A stretch of DNA of 64,000 nt from JABLTI01 sp035528035 (GTDB lineage: Archaea; Asgardarchaeota; Heimdallarchaeia; JABLTI01): positions 383,410 to 447,409 of the forward strand of contig DATKZI010000014.1 in assembly GCA_035528035.1 (NCBI GenBank). Direction: 5' to 3'. Under the pieces are notes generated by a model. That model was not told where the DNA came from. It searched no databases and saw only the letters and a list, made by a program, of their open reading frames with translations. Both the position numbers and the translations under genes were made by a program. Positions 7,478 to 16,943 of this stretch are shown here, in pieces (the stretch's first letter is position 1; each line of letters starts with the position of its first letter).

Positions 7478-8674
7478 TTGGTTTTATTAGAAATATCTGA
7501 AAAAATGTATAATAAGAGAATTGAGAAAATTCGAACTGTTCTACACAAAGAAAATCTACATGGAATGATATTCTTTAATACTAGAAGTATTTTCTATCTC
7601 ACTGGTTTTCAGCATATACCGACTGAGAGACCGATTGCTTTAATTCTACCAACAGATGGTGATATGACATTATTTGTGCCTGAATTAGAGGTTAATCATG
7701 TTAAAGAAAAAGTACCTCTCGTTCCTGATGTTTTTAGTTATTTTGAATATCCAGATGAAATTCATCCAATGAAGCATTTTGCGAAAGGTCTAGAAGAAAG
7801 AAAGCTTCATGATAAAGCACTTGCAGCTGACTCTCCTGGTGCTCCAAATTATTGGGGATATATTGGTCCAAACCTAACTGAAATCATACCAAACGCAAAA
7901 TTAACTGTTCTTAGTCAATTGATAATGGATATGCGAGTAATAAAAGATGAGGAGGAAATTGAGCTAATAAAAGAAAGTTGCAAATGGGGGAATTTAGCTC
8001 ATCAATTGCTTCAAGAATATACTTACGCTGGAGCAAATGAGATCGAAGTTGTTAATGAAGTTGCAGCGGAAGCAACAAGAGCTATGCTTAAAGCTCTTGG
8101 ACCTAAGTTTAGACCCTTGGGTGGACCTCGTAATGCTTCAGCAGGTTATCGTGGACAGATAGGAGCTGGTTCAGCTATTCCTCATGCGACTACTGGTAAT
8201 AATTTCTTTAAAATGGGTGATACTCTAGTTACAGGTGCAAGTTCTAATGTTGGTGGATATCTTAGTGAATTAGAACGAACTATGTTCCTTGGTGAACCTT
8301 CTGATAAACAAACTAAATTTTTCAATATAATGTTGAAAGCTCAAACTGCAGCAATAGAAGCTTTTGGTCCTAATGTTAAGAATGCTGATGTTGATAAAGC
8401 AGCACGCAAGGTTTTCAAAGACGAAGGTGTTTGGGAATATGTTCAACACCATACTGGTCATGCTATAGGATTAGAAGGTCATGAGAGACCATTTTTAGAT
8501 ATAGGTTCAGATGATATTATGCAACCTGGAATGGTCTTTACTGTTGAACCGGGAATTTACATTCGAGATTTTGCTGGTTTTAGACACAGTGATACTATCT
8601 TAATTACTGACGATGGAGCTGAAATGCTCACTTATTATCCTCGTGATTTGAATTCGTTAATAATTAATCAATAA
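7478..8674 (+). CDS. M24-fold hydrolase, creatinase-like (probably not a metallopeptidase)
   Basis: The 398 residues show the two-domain creatinase/aminopeptidase P fold. An N-terminal creatinase domain (to about 155) precedes the pita-bread domain with the HHTGHAIGLEGHE and TVEPGIYI motifs. True M24 peptidases use five metal ligands, two Asp, a His and two Glu. Here the His (328) and first Glu (357) remain, but the first Asp reads Thr 252 (LVTGA), the second Glu 264 (YLSELERT) and the last Glu Ser 371 (RHSD). Metal-free creatinase has the similar stretch YTALERT. So a C-N or related lyase/hydrolase activity is more likely than Xaa-Pro peptidase. The start is TTG at 7478 behind GGTGGT; an in-frame ATG lies nine codons on. 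Confidence 0.85.
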   Translation: MVLLEISEKMYNKRIEKIRTVLHKENLHGMIFFNTRSIFYLTGFQHIPTERPIALILPTDGDMTLFVPELEVNHVKEKVPLVPDVFSYFEYPDEIHPMKHFAKGLEERKLHDKALAADSPGAPNYWGYIGPNLTEIIPNAKLTVLSQLIMDMRVIKDEEEIELIKESCKWGNLAHQLLQEYTYAGANEIEVVNEVAAEATRAMLKALGPKFRPLGGPRNASAGYRGQIGAGSAIPHATTGNNFFKMGDTLVTGASSNVGGYLSELERTMFLGEPSDKQTKFFNIMLKAQTAAIEAFGPNVKNADVDKAARKVFKDEGVWEYVQHHTGHAIGLEGHERPFLDIGSDDIMQPGMVFTVEPGIYIRDFAGFRHSDTILITDDGAEMLTYYPRDLNSLIINQ

Positions 8675-8693
8675 AAATTGATTATTAGAATCG

Positions 8694-8722
8694 AACCGCT
8701 AATAGCGGTTTTCTTCTTTTTT
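8694..8722 (+). terminator. Hairpin terminator after the M24-fold gene
   Basis: A 7-base stem (AACCGCT-AAT-AGCGGTT, 8694-8710) followed by TTCTTCTTTTTT, 20 bases after the M24-fold stop and touching the end of the convergent DMT gene. Confidence 0.65.
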
Positions 8723-9713
8723 ATGAAAATTGGGTAATAATCAATCCTATTAATATTAATCCCCCACCTAGTCCAAATGACCAATTAGGAAATTCTCCCA
8801 TTGCAATAGCAAATAGTGAAGCTATTACTGGTATTAAAAATTGGAATACACTTGCTTTTTGGACAGAAATCCTGCGTATGGTTTCAAACCACAATGTAAA
8901 AGCTATTGCTGTTGGAACTACCCCCATAAAGGTAGTTGTAATAAAATGATAATAATAAACAGGACTTATGAACCAGCCTTCAATTATAAACATGGCAATG
9001 ATAAGTATTATTGCACTAAAAGAAAGATTCCAAGTAGTGATAGTAATTGGGTCTCTATCTTTGAGGAATTTTTTAAGATAGATAGAATAAACAGCCCACA
9101 TAAATCCTGATAAAAATGCTAGAATGTTCCCCAATACCACATCAAATGATCCTGTAAATAAAGATGATATATCATCTAATGGTATAGCAATAAAGAAAAT
9201 TCCACAAGCAGCAATTAAAACACCTAACGATCCCCACCATCGATGCCGTTCCTTTAAAATAATAAAAGATAAACCAAAGGTTATGACAGGATTTACATTA
9301 AGTAGAAAAGATGATACTGAAGCATTTGTTAAGGTTACAGAATACATTTGAAATAAAACAAATGATGTAAGAATAGCAGAAGCTATTAGTAAATGATACC
9401 ATTTTTCTTTGAGATCAATTATTAATTGCATCCCACGTTTTGATGCTAAACAAAATAGAATTAGTGTTATGGCTGCAGGTAAATATCGTAGTGCACTAAT
9501 TTGAATGGGTAAAAAGGTACTTGTGTTGTGTAAATATCTGCCAATGACATTTGGGGTTGACCAAGCTAGAATAATGATAACTAACATTATTACAACTTGC
9601 CAAGTAAACTTCCCCTCAGATACAAGTGATTTAACATCTTTTGTTGTTAATGCCCCGGAATTATTTGTTTGAGGTTCAATAGTATCATAGGTTGGCATGT
9701 CTTCTTGTATCAA
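8721..9713 (-). CDS. DMT-superfamily (EamA) transporter
   Basis: This inner-membrane carrier of 330 residues has the ten-helix, two-repeat EamA layout after a soluble N-terminus of about 35 residues. The first helix ends in WSTPNVIGRYL, and each half carries the conserved pattern of a short helix pair followed by SFILLNVNP/FIILKERHRWW-type segments. The second half has the typical PTAIAFTLWFETIRRI and ASVFQFLIPVIASLFAIAMGE. DMT proteins export or import small metabolites such as amino acids or nucleosides; the substrate is unknown here. The gene is single, between two convergent or tandem genes, with ceramidase 79 bases upstream on the same strand. Confidence 0.88.
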   Translation of the reverse strand: MIQEDMPTYDTIEPQTNNSGALTTKDVKSLVSEGKFTWQVVIMLVIIILAWSTPNVIGRYLHNTSTFLPIQISALRYLPAAITLILFCLASKRGMQLIIDLKEKWYHLLIASAILTSFVLFQMYSVTLTNASVSSFLLNVNPVITFGLSFIILKERHRWWGSLGVLIAACGIFFIAIPLDDISSLFTGSFDVVLGNILAFLSGFMWAVYSIYLKKFLKDRDPITITTWNLSFSAIILIIAMFIIEGWFISPVYYYHFITTTFMGVVPTAIAFTLWFETIRRISVQKASVFQFLIPVIASLFAIAMGEFPNWSFGLGGGLILIGLIITQFS

Positions 9714-9792
9714 TTTACAGCATCCTTGTTAAAAGAATACATTATATCTATCATTTAAAAGTAAAATGGTTAAATAATCTAAAAATTAAGGA

Positions 9793-11787
9793 TTAGGAAT
9801 CACCATTAGAATTTTTTAAAACTTTAAAGGAATTAGTATAACCAATATATGGGGTGATTTTTTTCCTCCAGTGTGATTTCCAATCACCTTTATGTATTAT
9901 CCTATATTCTCCAGGTAGCTCATTTGAAGGAATATTCCATTCAATGGTTATATTAGAATGAGCAATACCTTTTCTTTTCCAATGATATATCGTTTCGAAA
10001 TCTAAATCCTTGTAGATAGTAACCCATTTATTATTTGTCTTTCTTTGAACTTCAAGAAATGTATCCATGATTCGAGGGTTATTTCTAGGATTTGCCCCAA
10101 TAAATTCTACCAATACTTTTTCATTGTAGCTATATGATGAATTTGGTTGTGTTAAAACATCACCGTAGTTTTTACCCATTGGATCATCATCATATCGTAC
10201 CTTCAATCGAAGTCTTTTTTCTCTTGATTTATGCTTTGGAAATGAAGCACCTAACGGGACATTTAGATTATCTCTTATTTTTTCAGCTATTTTCTGATAT
10301 TCTTGTTGATAAGCTTCAAGTTGATTAGGACCAAATAATGTACTAGCTCCTTCGTAATGTTGCTGACTATATTCTTCTTTTGTTGTAGTATAATTGGAAA
10401 ATGAATTAGCATAACAATTTAAAAGACAGTATTTTGTTTCTGTTCCTTTAAAGGTAGAAAGAATTGTATTCTTCAATCGGATACCAGCTATCGAAGTTAT
10501 TTCACCTGGAAATCCAACAATACAAATTGAACCTAATTTGAGAATCTGTAAAGGGAATATTTGTGGAAAAAATGGTATCCCACGATATTTTGCTCTACCA
10601 ACAGGTAATAAAATGGGTTTTTCTCCTTGAGCTTTAACCCATTCAGGATCATCCATATCGTGCCAAACAAGGTCTAGAAGAAAAGTGAGAAATTTCCTTC
10701 GAAAAGAATATTTTCGTGGAACATCACCTTTTAAAAATTCAGATCGAGTTAATCCTTCTATAAATATTGGAACTGGTGAAGCATTATCTTCACTTGAAGC
10801 ACCGGAGAAACTCGCTCCTAGAGCACCATCACAAGTTCTTCTATCAGTTCCTTCTATTTTCACATTTGCCATATCAACATTTGTAAGCCCAAATTTAATA
10901 TCTCCTACTACCTCTTCTGCTTCAGAATTTATCAGTAATAATGTTTTTTGAACTAATTTATCACTAATTTCTTTCATTCTATTATAATCTTCATCTCCTC
11001 CGGGAGGATGACCAATTCCTACATTTGGACTAACATCTCCTCCATTGGCATTTGGAAAAGCAGCAATGAAACCTGGATCGTTTTTGTATGGATCATTACC
11101 AAACATACGTTCTAATGTTCTAGATGCAAATCCTCTATTATCAGAAGATATTAGTTGATTGTGGATGCCTATAGAGGTACAATGTAATGCAAAATAAGCA
11201 ATTGTTCCAAATAATCTGCCAGAAGCATCAATGAATTTCAAAAGAGTAAATGATTTATCAGTATCACCATATAATTCTCTTTCTTCTTCTGGATTACTCT
11301 CCCATGCTTCTCTTGACCTTTGACCACCACAATTTGGCAGCTCACAAGTATTAATGTACATCTTTGCAGGTTTCATATTATTCCAAGCTCTTGTAATAGC
11401 TTGAACAAATCCATCAACAATAATTTCAAATGTTTGTATAGAAAATCCTTTACTAATTATATCAAATGTTGGATAATGTGAATAACCTGCTGGACCGGAA
11501 TGTGTATGTATAGCGCTTAGCAACACATTATTAACTTTTAAAACGCCATTAAATTTTTTAGAGATTCGTTTTATTACTTCATCTTTAATTCTTTGAAAAA
11601 TCATACAAATGTCAGCCACTGCTATACAAATAAAATCATCTTTTTTATCTTTTATAATAAATGCACGTACCCATTGTCTATCAGCAATCCCCATTGTTTT
11701 TTGCTTGGCTTCTGCATAACCCATCATAGTTTGTTCTGCTGCAGGACCTGTACAATCATACATTCCTACTCCTACTTTACATGTCAT
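9793..11787 (-). CDS. Neutral ceramidase family amidase
   Basis: This 664-residue protein matches the neutral/alkaline non-lysosomal ceramidase family, which cuts ceramide into sphingosine and fatty acid. The N-terminus has the family opening GVGMYDCTGPAAEQTMMGYA. Zinc ligands known from the Pseudomonas enzyme map to His 96 (HTHSGPAGY), His 202 (LHCTSIG), Glu 429 (FPGEITS) and Tyr 466 (NYTTTKEEY). The nucleophile maps to Ser 253 (NGGDVSPN). The immunoglobulin-like C-terminal domain follows (about 520-660). No signal peptide is present: family residues begin at position 5, whereas bacterial and animal forms are secreted. Archaea have ether lipids and are not known for ceramide, so the substrate may be another N-acyl amide. 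Confidence 0.92.
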   Translation of the reverse strand: MTCKVGVGMYDCTGPAAEQTMMGYAEAKQKTMGIADRQWVRAFIIKDKKDDFICIAVADICMIFQRIKDEVIKRISKKFNGVLKVNNVLLSAIHTHSGPAGYSHYPTFDIISKGFSIQTFEIIVDGFVQAITRAWNNMKPAKMYINTCELPNCGGQRSREAWESNPEEERELYGDTDKSFTLLKFIDASGRLFGTIAYFALHCTSIGIHNQLISSDNRGFASRTLERMFGNDPYKNDPGFIAAFPNANGGDVSPNVGIGHPPGGDEDYNRMKEISDKLVQKTLLLINSEAEEVVGDIKFGLTNVDMANVKIEGTDRRTCDGALGASFSGASSEDNASPVPIFIEGLTRSEFLKGDVPRKYSFRRKFLTFLLDLVWHDMDDPEWVKAQGEKPILLPVGRAKYRGIPFFPQIFPLQILKLGSICIVGFPGEITSIAGIRLKNTILSTFKGTETKYCLLNCYANSFSNYTTTKEEYSQQHYEGASTLFGPNQLEAYQQEYQKIAEKIRDNLNVPLGASFPKHKSREKRLRLKVRYDDDPMGKNYGDVLTQPNSSYSYNEKVLVEFIGANPRNNPRIMDTFLEVQRKTNNKWVTIYKDLDFETIYHWKRKGIAHSNITIEWNIPSNELPGEYRIIHKGDWKSHWRKKITPYIGYTNSFKVLKNSNGDS

Positions 11788-11964
11788 ATATAACCCACCA
11801 AAAGATAAAAATCAAAGTATTATTATTTATACAATATGAAAACTAATACAATTATTTTTCGTAAAATCTTTGGAGAAATTAGTAAATCCTTTAGAAAATA
11901 CATAAATATCATTCATTTAATTGATAAAAATCATTAAAATATAATAATAGAAATTGTGATATAA

Positions 11965-12726
11965 ATGAATTATATAGATAGTCATTGTCATCTAGGAGAT
12001 AATTATTTTTACCATAAAATAGATGATTTCATTACAAATTGGCAAGATTTAGGTATAAAGAAAATTGCCTCAATGGCAACAAATCTCAAAACAGCAAGAA
12101 GAAATATTGAATTACAAAAACAATATCCTGAGATAATTATTCCTGGAATTGGAAGGCATCCATGGGGAGCTTATAAAACAACGGAAGAAGAGCTATTACA
12201 ATTTGAACAGATTATAGGACAAGCTAAAACTGATATAATTATTGGTGAGATAGGTTTAGATTTTTATTTCGTAAAAGAAAAGGAAAAACAAGAAAAGCAA
12301 ATACCAATCTTCATTTCTTTTTTAGAAATTGCTAACAAATATGAAAAACCGGTTATGTTACATCTTACTCGAGCGGAAAAGGAAATCTACGAAATATTGA
12401 ATACTTTAAAGATAAAAGGAAACGTATGCTGTCATTGGTTTTCTGGGACTGAAGAAATTCTGAAAAAATTTATTGATTTAGGATGCTATTTTTCAATAAA
12501 TCCTGCTTTTCTAAGAAGTAGAAACCACCGAAAGGTTCTCGAGATAATTGAATTAGATTGTTTATTAACTGAATCTGATGGACCATTGAAATTTCAGAAT
12601 GAAATAGGATCACCAGCATTAATGCCATTTTTATGTGAAGAGATTGCCAAAATAAAAAAATGCTCACTTGTTGATTTGACAACAATTATTAGGTCGAATT
12701 TCAATCGTTTTATAAAAAATGATTAG
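11965..12726 (+). CDS. TatD-like metal-dependent hydrolase
   Basis: This TIM-barrel metal hydrolase of the TatD DNase-like group has 253 residues. The N-terminal metal motif is DSHCH (5-9). Further ligands appear in IGEIGLD (Glu), LHLTRAEKE (His), CCHWFSG (His) and LLTESDGP (Asp), in the family order. TatD proteins act on DNA ends or related phosphodiesters, and the archaeal members are poorly characterised. The gene is single; the ATG at 11965 follows an AT-rich region without a clear ribosome-binding site. It is shorter in the loops than bacterial TatD (about 260), but all metal sites are present. Confidence 0.85.
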   Translation: MNYIDSHCHLGDNYFYHKIDDFITNWQDLGIKKIASMATNLKTARRNIELQKQYPEIIIPGIGRHPWGAYKTTEEELLQFEQIIGQAKTDIIIGEIGLDFYFVKEKEKQEKQIPIFISFLEIANKYEKPVMLHLTRAEKEIYEILNTLKIKGNVCCHWFSGTEEILKKFIDLGCYFSINPAFLRSRNHRKVLEIIELDCLLTESDGPLKFQNEIGSPALMPFLCEEIAKIKKCSLVDLTTIIRSNFNRFIKND

Positions 12727-12764
12727 TGTCAATAGGTTGCCTTTAGCAAAACGCTTTTCAATAA

Positions 12765-12783
12765 AAACCGATGTAATCGGTTT
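12765..12783. other. Hairpin between two rightward genes
   Basis: A perfect 8-base stem (AAACCGAT/ATCGGTTT) with loop GTA lies about 40 bases after the TatD-like stop. It has no long T run after it, so it may be a weak terminator or a regulator site for the next gene. Confidence 0.35.
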
Positions 12784-12848
12784 ATTAATACCGATAAAAT
12801 TAATCGTCTATTCTAGACTTTGACAGCTGTTGATAGGTGTAATAATTA

Positions 12849-13796
12849 GTGACTAAAATAAAATATGTTAAAGCATGTCCATTTCTTAGGGACCTAGGAG
12901 ACAGCTATCTATGTGTGAATGATGATAAAGTAATTGATATTCTTATAGATCCTTTAGTAAATATTGAATGGTCTGAAAAACTTCATCCTATTGCATCTGA
13001 AGCAGAAGGATGTGAAACGTGCCTCTTTGTTCTAGAAGTAAGGGATGATAATCGGTTATTTTGCTCGAGTAGACAGACGTATCTAAAAATGGATAAGCAT
13101 GAAATTCTTTGGGAAGATATTCGAGATTCAGTTTTTCTTCTTAATCTCAATACTAATGCTGAATTTAGAGATACTGAAATTGATTTTTGTTCTACTTGTT
13201 TATATAAAGTACTTATAGCTTCAAGTCCAGCATTTCAAGCTAGAATAAGTAAAGAAGAAAAAATTAGATTAGGTTATAGCTATATTCTCAATAAAGCTAA
13301 TGAAATCTATACTGGATTATTGTTATTATCTGAAACATTATTTGATAATAGTCTAGATGCTATGGGAGAAAAATGTACGATTGAGAAATCAAAAGCATCA
13401 ATTTTTAATCAACAAATCTCAACTCTTAGTTGGTTATCTTGGGTAACTGAAAGTGAGGAAATAGATGAAGTATTTGCCTCAACAACTTTCGAATGGTTAC
13501 AGAAATTAGATGAATGGGTTTTGTTAATTTCAAAAATCCCTGATGCAGAAAATGATAATGATAAAATTGCTCTAATTTATGAATCATTTAATTTCGCTGC
13601 TAGAATTAAAGAAATTTCTTTTGAAATAATTTTAAAATTAACTTTCTTAAAGAAACATGATAATGAAGCAGTAGACAATCAAATTAAGAATATAGAAAAA
13701 ATGGTTTCTATTGCTGGTGTTCAATTTGAAGATTATATGTTCATCTGTAATCAATTTTTTATTATCATAAAAGAATTAGGCATTGAATTGGATTAA
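12849..13796 (+). CDS. Hypothetical protein with N-terminal cysteine pairs
   Basis: The protein has 315 residues and I do not recognise it. The first 125 residues hold cysteines in a metal-site-like pattern (CPFLRD...YLC near 10-22, GCETC near 57-60, FCSS near 76, and CSTC near 117-120). This suggests one or two zinc or Fe-S sites. The rest, from about 130, is an all-helical, acidic region without cysteine pairs. No membrane helix or signal peptide is present. The start is GTG at 12849; no ATG lies upstream in frame after the preceding stop. It ends 9 bases from the convergent carbamate kinase gene. Confidence 0.7.
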   Translation: MTKIKYVKACPFLRDLGDSYLCVNDDKVIDILIDPLVNIEWSEKLHPIASEAEGCETCLFVLEVRDDNRLFCSSRQTYLKMDKHEILWEDIRDSVFLLNLNTNAEFRDTEIDFCSTCLYKVLIASSPAFQARISKEEKIRLGYSYILNKANEIYTGLLLLSETLFDNSLDAMGEKCTIEKSKASIFNQQISTLSWLSWVTESEEIDEVFASTTFEWLQKLDEWVLLISKIPDAENDNDKIALIYESFNFAARIKEISFEIILKLTFLKKHDNEAVDNQIKNIEKMVSIAGVQFEDYMFICNQFFIIIKELGIELD

Positions 13797-13804
13797 TTTC
13801 ATTC

Positions 13805-14752
13805 TTATTTTACTATTCGTGTTCCAGCTTTATCCTCTATTGCAAGCAATGCATACTCAGGGGAGGTAATAATAGATAACTTACCACCACGTTCAATAAA
13901 TTGTATAGCTGATTCTACTTTCGGTTTCATACTACCTTTAGAGAATTGATTTTCTAGCAAATATTGTTTCATTTGTTTAATAGAAACTTTCTCAAGTTTT
14001 TTCTGATCCTCTTTACCAAAATTAATGAAAGCATTAGGAACATCAGTAATGATCATTAATATATCAGCATCAATTTGTGTTGCTAAAACCTCAGTAGCTC
14101 GATCTTTATCAATAACTGCTTCTACATCTACATAAGAACCATTTTCACGAGCGACAGGAATTCCCCCACCACCAACAGCTATTACAATATCTCCTGCCTT
14201 GACACATCGTAAAATTGTTTTCCCTTCGAGAATTTCTAATGGGATAGGTGATGGTACAACTTTTCGGAACCCTCTTCCAGCATCATTGATGTAAGTATCT
14301 TTAGTTTTGTTATGTATTTCAATTGCTTCTTCTTCGGTATAGAATGGGCCTATCGGTTTTGTTGGTTCTTTAAAGGCATGATCCTTATGATCGACTACAG
14401 CTCGAGTTATGATAGCTATAACATGTTTATCCCTAATACAACGTTCAAATAATCGTTCTTCAACTGCAGTTTGAATCATGAACCCAATTTGCCCTTGTGA
14501 CATTGCCCCACAAATACTGAGAGGTTGTTCAGGTATACCAGATGAAACACCGGATTTTTGTTGTAGAAGGATATTTCCTACTTGAGGACCATTACCGTGA
14601 GTTAGAATTACACCATAACCTTTTTCGATTATAGATACAATTACCTCAGATGTTTGACGTAGATTTTCCATTTGTTGGTGAAATGTTTTAGGTTGACCTT
14701 TTTGGAGAATCATATTTCCACCGAGGGCTATAGCAACTAACTCTTTAGGCAT
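13805..14752 (-). CDS. arcC: Carbamate kinase
   Basis: This amino-acid-kinase-fold enzyme of 315 residues makes ATP from carbamoyl phosphate and ADP, or carbamoyl phosphate in the reverse direction. Motifs include ALGGNMILQKG at the N-terminus, THGNGPQVGN (about 53-62), AVGGGGIPV with a downstream VIDKDRATEVLA, and the C-terminal FSKGSMKPKVESAI and AGTRI. All fit carbamate kinase of normal length. No arginine deiminase or ornithine carbamoyltransferase gene is nearby, so whether it works in fermentation or in supplying carbamoyl phosphate is open. Confidence 0.95.
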   Translation of the reverse strand: MPKELVAIALGGNMILQKGQPKTFHQQMENLRQTSEVIVSIIEKGYGVILTHGNGPQVGNILLQQKSGVSSGIPEQPLSICGAMSQGQIGFMIQTAVEERLFERCIRDKHVIAIITRAVVDHKDHAFKEPTKPIGPFYTEEEAIEIHNKTKDTYINDAGRGFRKVVPSPIPLEILEGKTILRCVKAGDIVIAVGGGGIPVARENGSYVDVEAVIDKDRATEVLATQIDADILMIITDVPNAFINFGKEDQKKLEKVSIKQMKQYLLENQFSKGSMKPKVESAIQFIERGGKLSIITSPEYALLAIEDKAGTRIVK

Positions 14753-14941
14753 AAGACAAACAGTCCAGTAAATTATTTATTGTTTATAATTAATTGATAG
14801 AGGTATTAGCATACCTAAAAGTGCTTAAAAAATTTTCTTAAAAACAATTAAATTGATTAGAGATAAGCGATTGCCAATAAAGTAATTACAAAAGGTAATT
14901 ATATTAAAACTGCTATATAATATTTTACAGGATAGATAGTC

Positions 14942-15772
14942 ATGAGTATTAATGACTTGAAAATAGAGGAAATGGCTAATACTAGGGTTGAAGCTAAAAC
15001 TTATTCATTGATACAAGAGTTGGAAGAAAAAGGCGATAAAGAAGCCATACAAGTATTAATGAAATATTTTACCTCGAAAAAGAATATTCATTTGTTAAGT
15101 TATACAGCTGATGCTTTAATAAAAATAGGTGGTAAAGAAGTTAATTATCTGATAATTAAAGCTTTACGAAATAAATCTTGGATAATACGCATGAAAGCAG
15201 CAGAAATATTAGGAGAAATAGGGAATAAAACAAGTGTTAATCCATTAATCCGCATTTTAAAATTTGATTCAGAATCAAATGTGAGAGAATGGGCAGCAAT
15301 ATCTTTAGGTAGATTAGGTTCTAGAAAAGCAATAAAACCTTTGATTGTTACTCTCAAAAAAGATTCCGATTTAGCAGTTAGAGCAGAAGCAGCTACAGCA
15401 TTAGGAAGATTAAAAGGCAAACAAGCAAAGAAAGTGTTAATTGAAATTTTTTATGAAGATAAAGAATATCAGGTAAGTTGGGCAGCTGCATCAGCTTTAG
15501 CAAAAATAAATGATAATAAATCTAGGGAATTACTCAATAGTTTAAGTCAAGAATTAATTAAAGTGTTAGTGTCAGAAAAAGATGAAGCAGTATTAAGTGC
15601 AGCAGCAAAAACACTGGGAGATATTGGAAATAAAATTGCTGCAGAGGTTATGTATAGAACTATGAAGGTAAGTAAAGAAATGGTACGACTCGAGATCAAT
15701 CTTGCTCTTCAAAAGATGGCTCGAAGATTCAATTATCAATCACCTGAAGATTTTATTAAAAAACTCCAATGA
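14942..15772 (+). CDS. HEAT-repeat protein (PBS-lyase-type repeats)
   Basis: This helical-repeat protein of 276 residues is built of about seven HEAT/PBS-lyase-like units of about 31 residues. Repeated signatures are VRMKAAEILGEIGN, VREWAAISLGRLGS, VRAEAATALGRLKG and SWAAASALAKIND. Such repeats form curved scaffolds for protein binding. No catalytic domain, signal peptide or membrane segment is present, so it is probably a cytosolic adaptor. The gene is single; the next gene starts 113 bases downstream. Partner unknown. Confidence 0.85.
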   Translation: MSINDLKIEEMANTRVEAKTYSLIQELEEKGDKEAIQVLMKYFTSKKNIHLLSYTADALIKIGGKEVNYLIIKALRNKSWIIRMKAAEILGEIGNKTSVNPLIRILKFDSESNVREWAAISLGRLGSRKAIKPLIVTLKKDSDLAVRAEAATALGRLKGKQAKKVLIEIFYEDKEYQVSWAAASALAKINDNKSRELLNSLSQELIKVLVSEKDEAVLSAAAKTLGDIGNKIAAEVMYRTMKVSKEMVRLEINLALQKMARRFNYQSPEDFIKKLQ

Positions 15773-15885
15773 ATATTTAATAGATAAAGAGAACATTTAA
15801 AAGAAAGGCAAAAAAGAGTATTTTCTAGGTAACCACAGTCTTTTTAATCAATAAATTAAGATAAACAACAAAGAGATGACTTTTA

Positions 15886-16905
15886 ATGACGGCATCAAAA
15901 GTGTATTTCTATAATAATATTGCAAATCTAAAAGCAGGTGTGAATAAATTTTTCAAAATGATTGCAGATGAAATGCAATCAGAGGAAAAAATTGGTATAA
16001 AGATACATTTTGGTGAAGGTGACAATGACACATATGTAAACCCTTCATTATTAAAAGATGTAACAAAATACTTCACAAATCCAACATTTATTGAATGTAA
16101 TGTTCTTTATAGAGGAAATCGAATGCGAAGAGAGAATCATATCAAGCAAGCTGAAGAGCATGGATTTGATTTTATAGATATTGATATATTAGATGGAGAA
16201 ATGGGAGAAGATTATACCGAAGTAGAAATAGATACGAAAAATACTAAAAAAGCAAAAATTGGTCGAGGTATAAAGAAATACGAAAATCTACTTTCAATAG
16301 CACATTTCAAGGGACATATTGTTTCTGGTTTTGGTGGAGCACTAAAAAATGTTGGTATGGGATTAGGTGCTCGAGGTGGGAAACTAGATATGCATGCAGG
16401 TGTTTCACCAATAATTGATGAGAAAATATGCACTGCGTGTGGATCCTGTGCAGAACAATGTCCTGGAGATGCAATAACAGTAGATGAGTTTGCTATAATA
16501 AATAGTGACTCATGTATTGGCTGTGCCCAATGTATAGCTGTTTGCTCCGAAGGAGCAATTAAAATTCCATGGGGTAAAAGACCAGCAAATGAATTTGTTG
16601 AGAAAATGGCAGAATACACTCTTGCATGCACAACAAATCGGGAATGGTGGTATATTAATTTCTTAACTAATATTACTATGAAGTGCGATTGTGTTGGTTC
16701 AAAACAAGAACCATTTATGGAAGATATTGGTATTCTCTTTTCAAAAGATCCAATAGCTATTGATAAAGCTTCAATGGATTTAGTAATTGAACGATATGGT
16801 GATGATCCCTTCAAAATACATAATAAAAATAGTGCTCATATTTTGAAATATGGCGAAGAAATAGGATTAGGCTCCATAAAATATGAATTAGAAATCGTAC
16901 AATAA
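15886..16905 (+). CDS. DUF362 protein with two [4Fe-4S] motifs
   Basis: The 339 residues combine a DUF362 domain with an inserted ferredoxin-type domain. The DUF362 parts include IGIKIHFGEGDNDTYV near the N-terminus, HFKGHIVSGFGGALKNVGMG (about 145-164) and a C-terminal part with KDPIAIDKASMDLV. The Fe-S motifs are CTACGSCAEQCPGDA and CIGCAQCIAVCSEGA (about 182-222). DUF362 proteins are common in anaerobes and are proposed to act in redox or assembly steps; no reaction is established. It lies 38 bases before a CDF transporter on the same strand, possibly one transcript. Confidence 0.88.
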   Translation: MTASKVYFYNNIANLKAGVNKFFKMIADEMQSEEKIGIKIHFGEGDNDTYVNPSLLKDVTKYFTNPTFIECNVLYRGNRMRRENHIKQAEEHGFDFIDIDILDGEMGEDYTEVEIDTKNTKKAKIGRGIKKYENLLSIAHFKGHIVSGFGGALKNVGMGLGARGGKLDMHAGVSPIIDEKICTACGSCAEQCPGDAITVDEFAIINSDSCIGCAQCIAVCSEGAIKIPWGKRPANEFVEKMAEYTLACTTNREWWYINFLTNITMKCDCVGSKQEPFMEDIGILFSKDPIAIDKASMDLVIERYGDDPFKIHNKNSAHILKYGEEIGLGSIKYELEIVQ

Positions 16906-16943
16906 CAAATCTTTTTATCTTCCTTTTTTATTTTAATTTTAAA

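Noticed and set aside
16212..16814. Leftward 200-codon open frame inside the DUF362 gene
   Set aside because: It is antisense to a conserved Fe-S protein, and its composition (Ser/Pro/His-rich) is that of an antisense frame.
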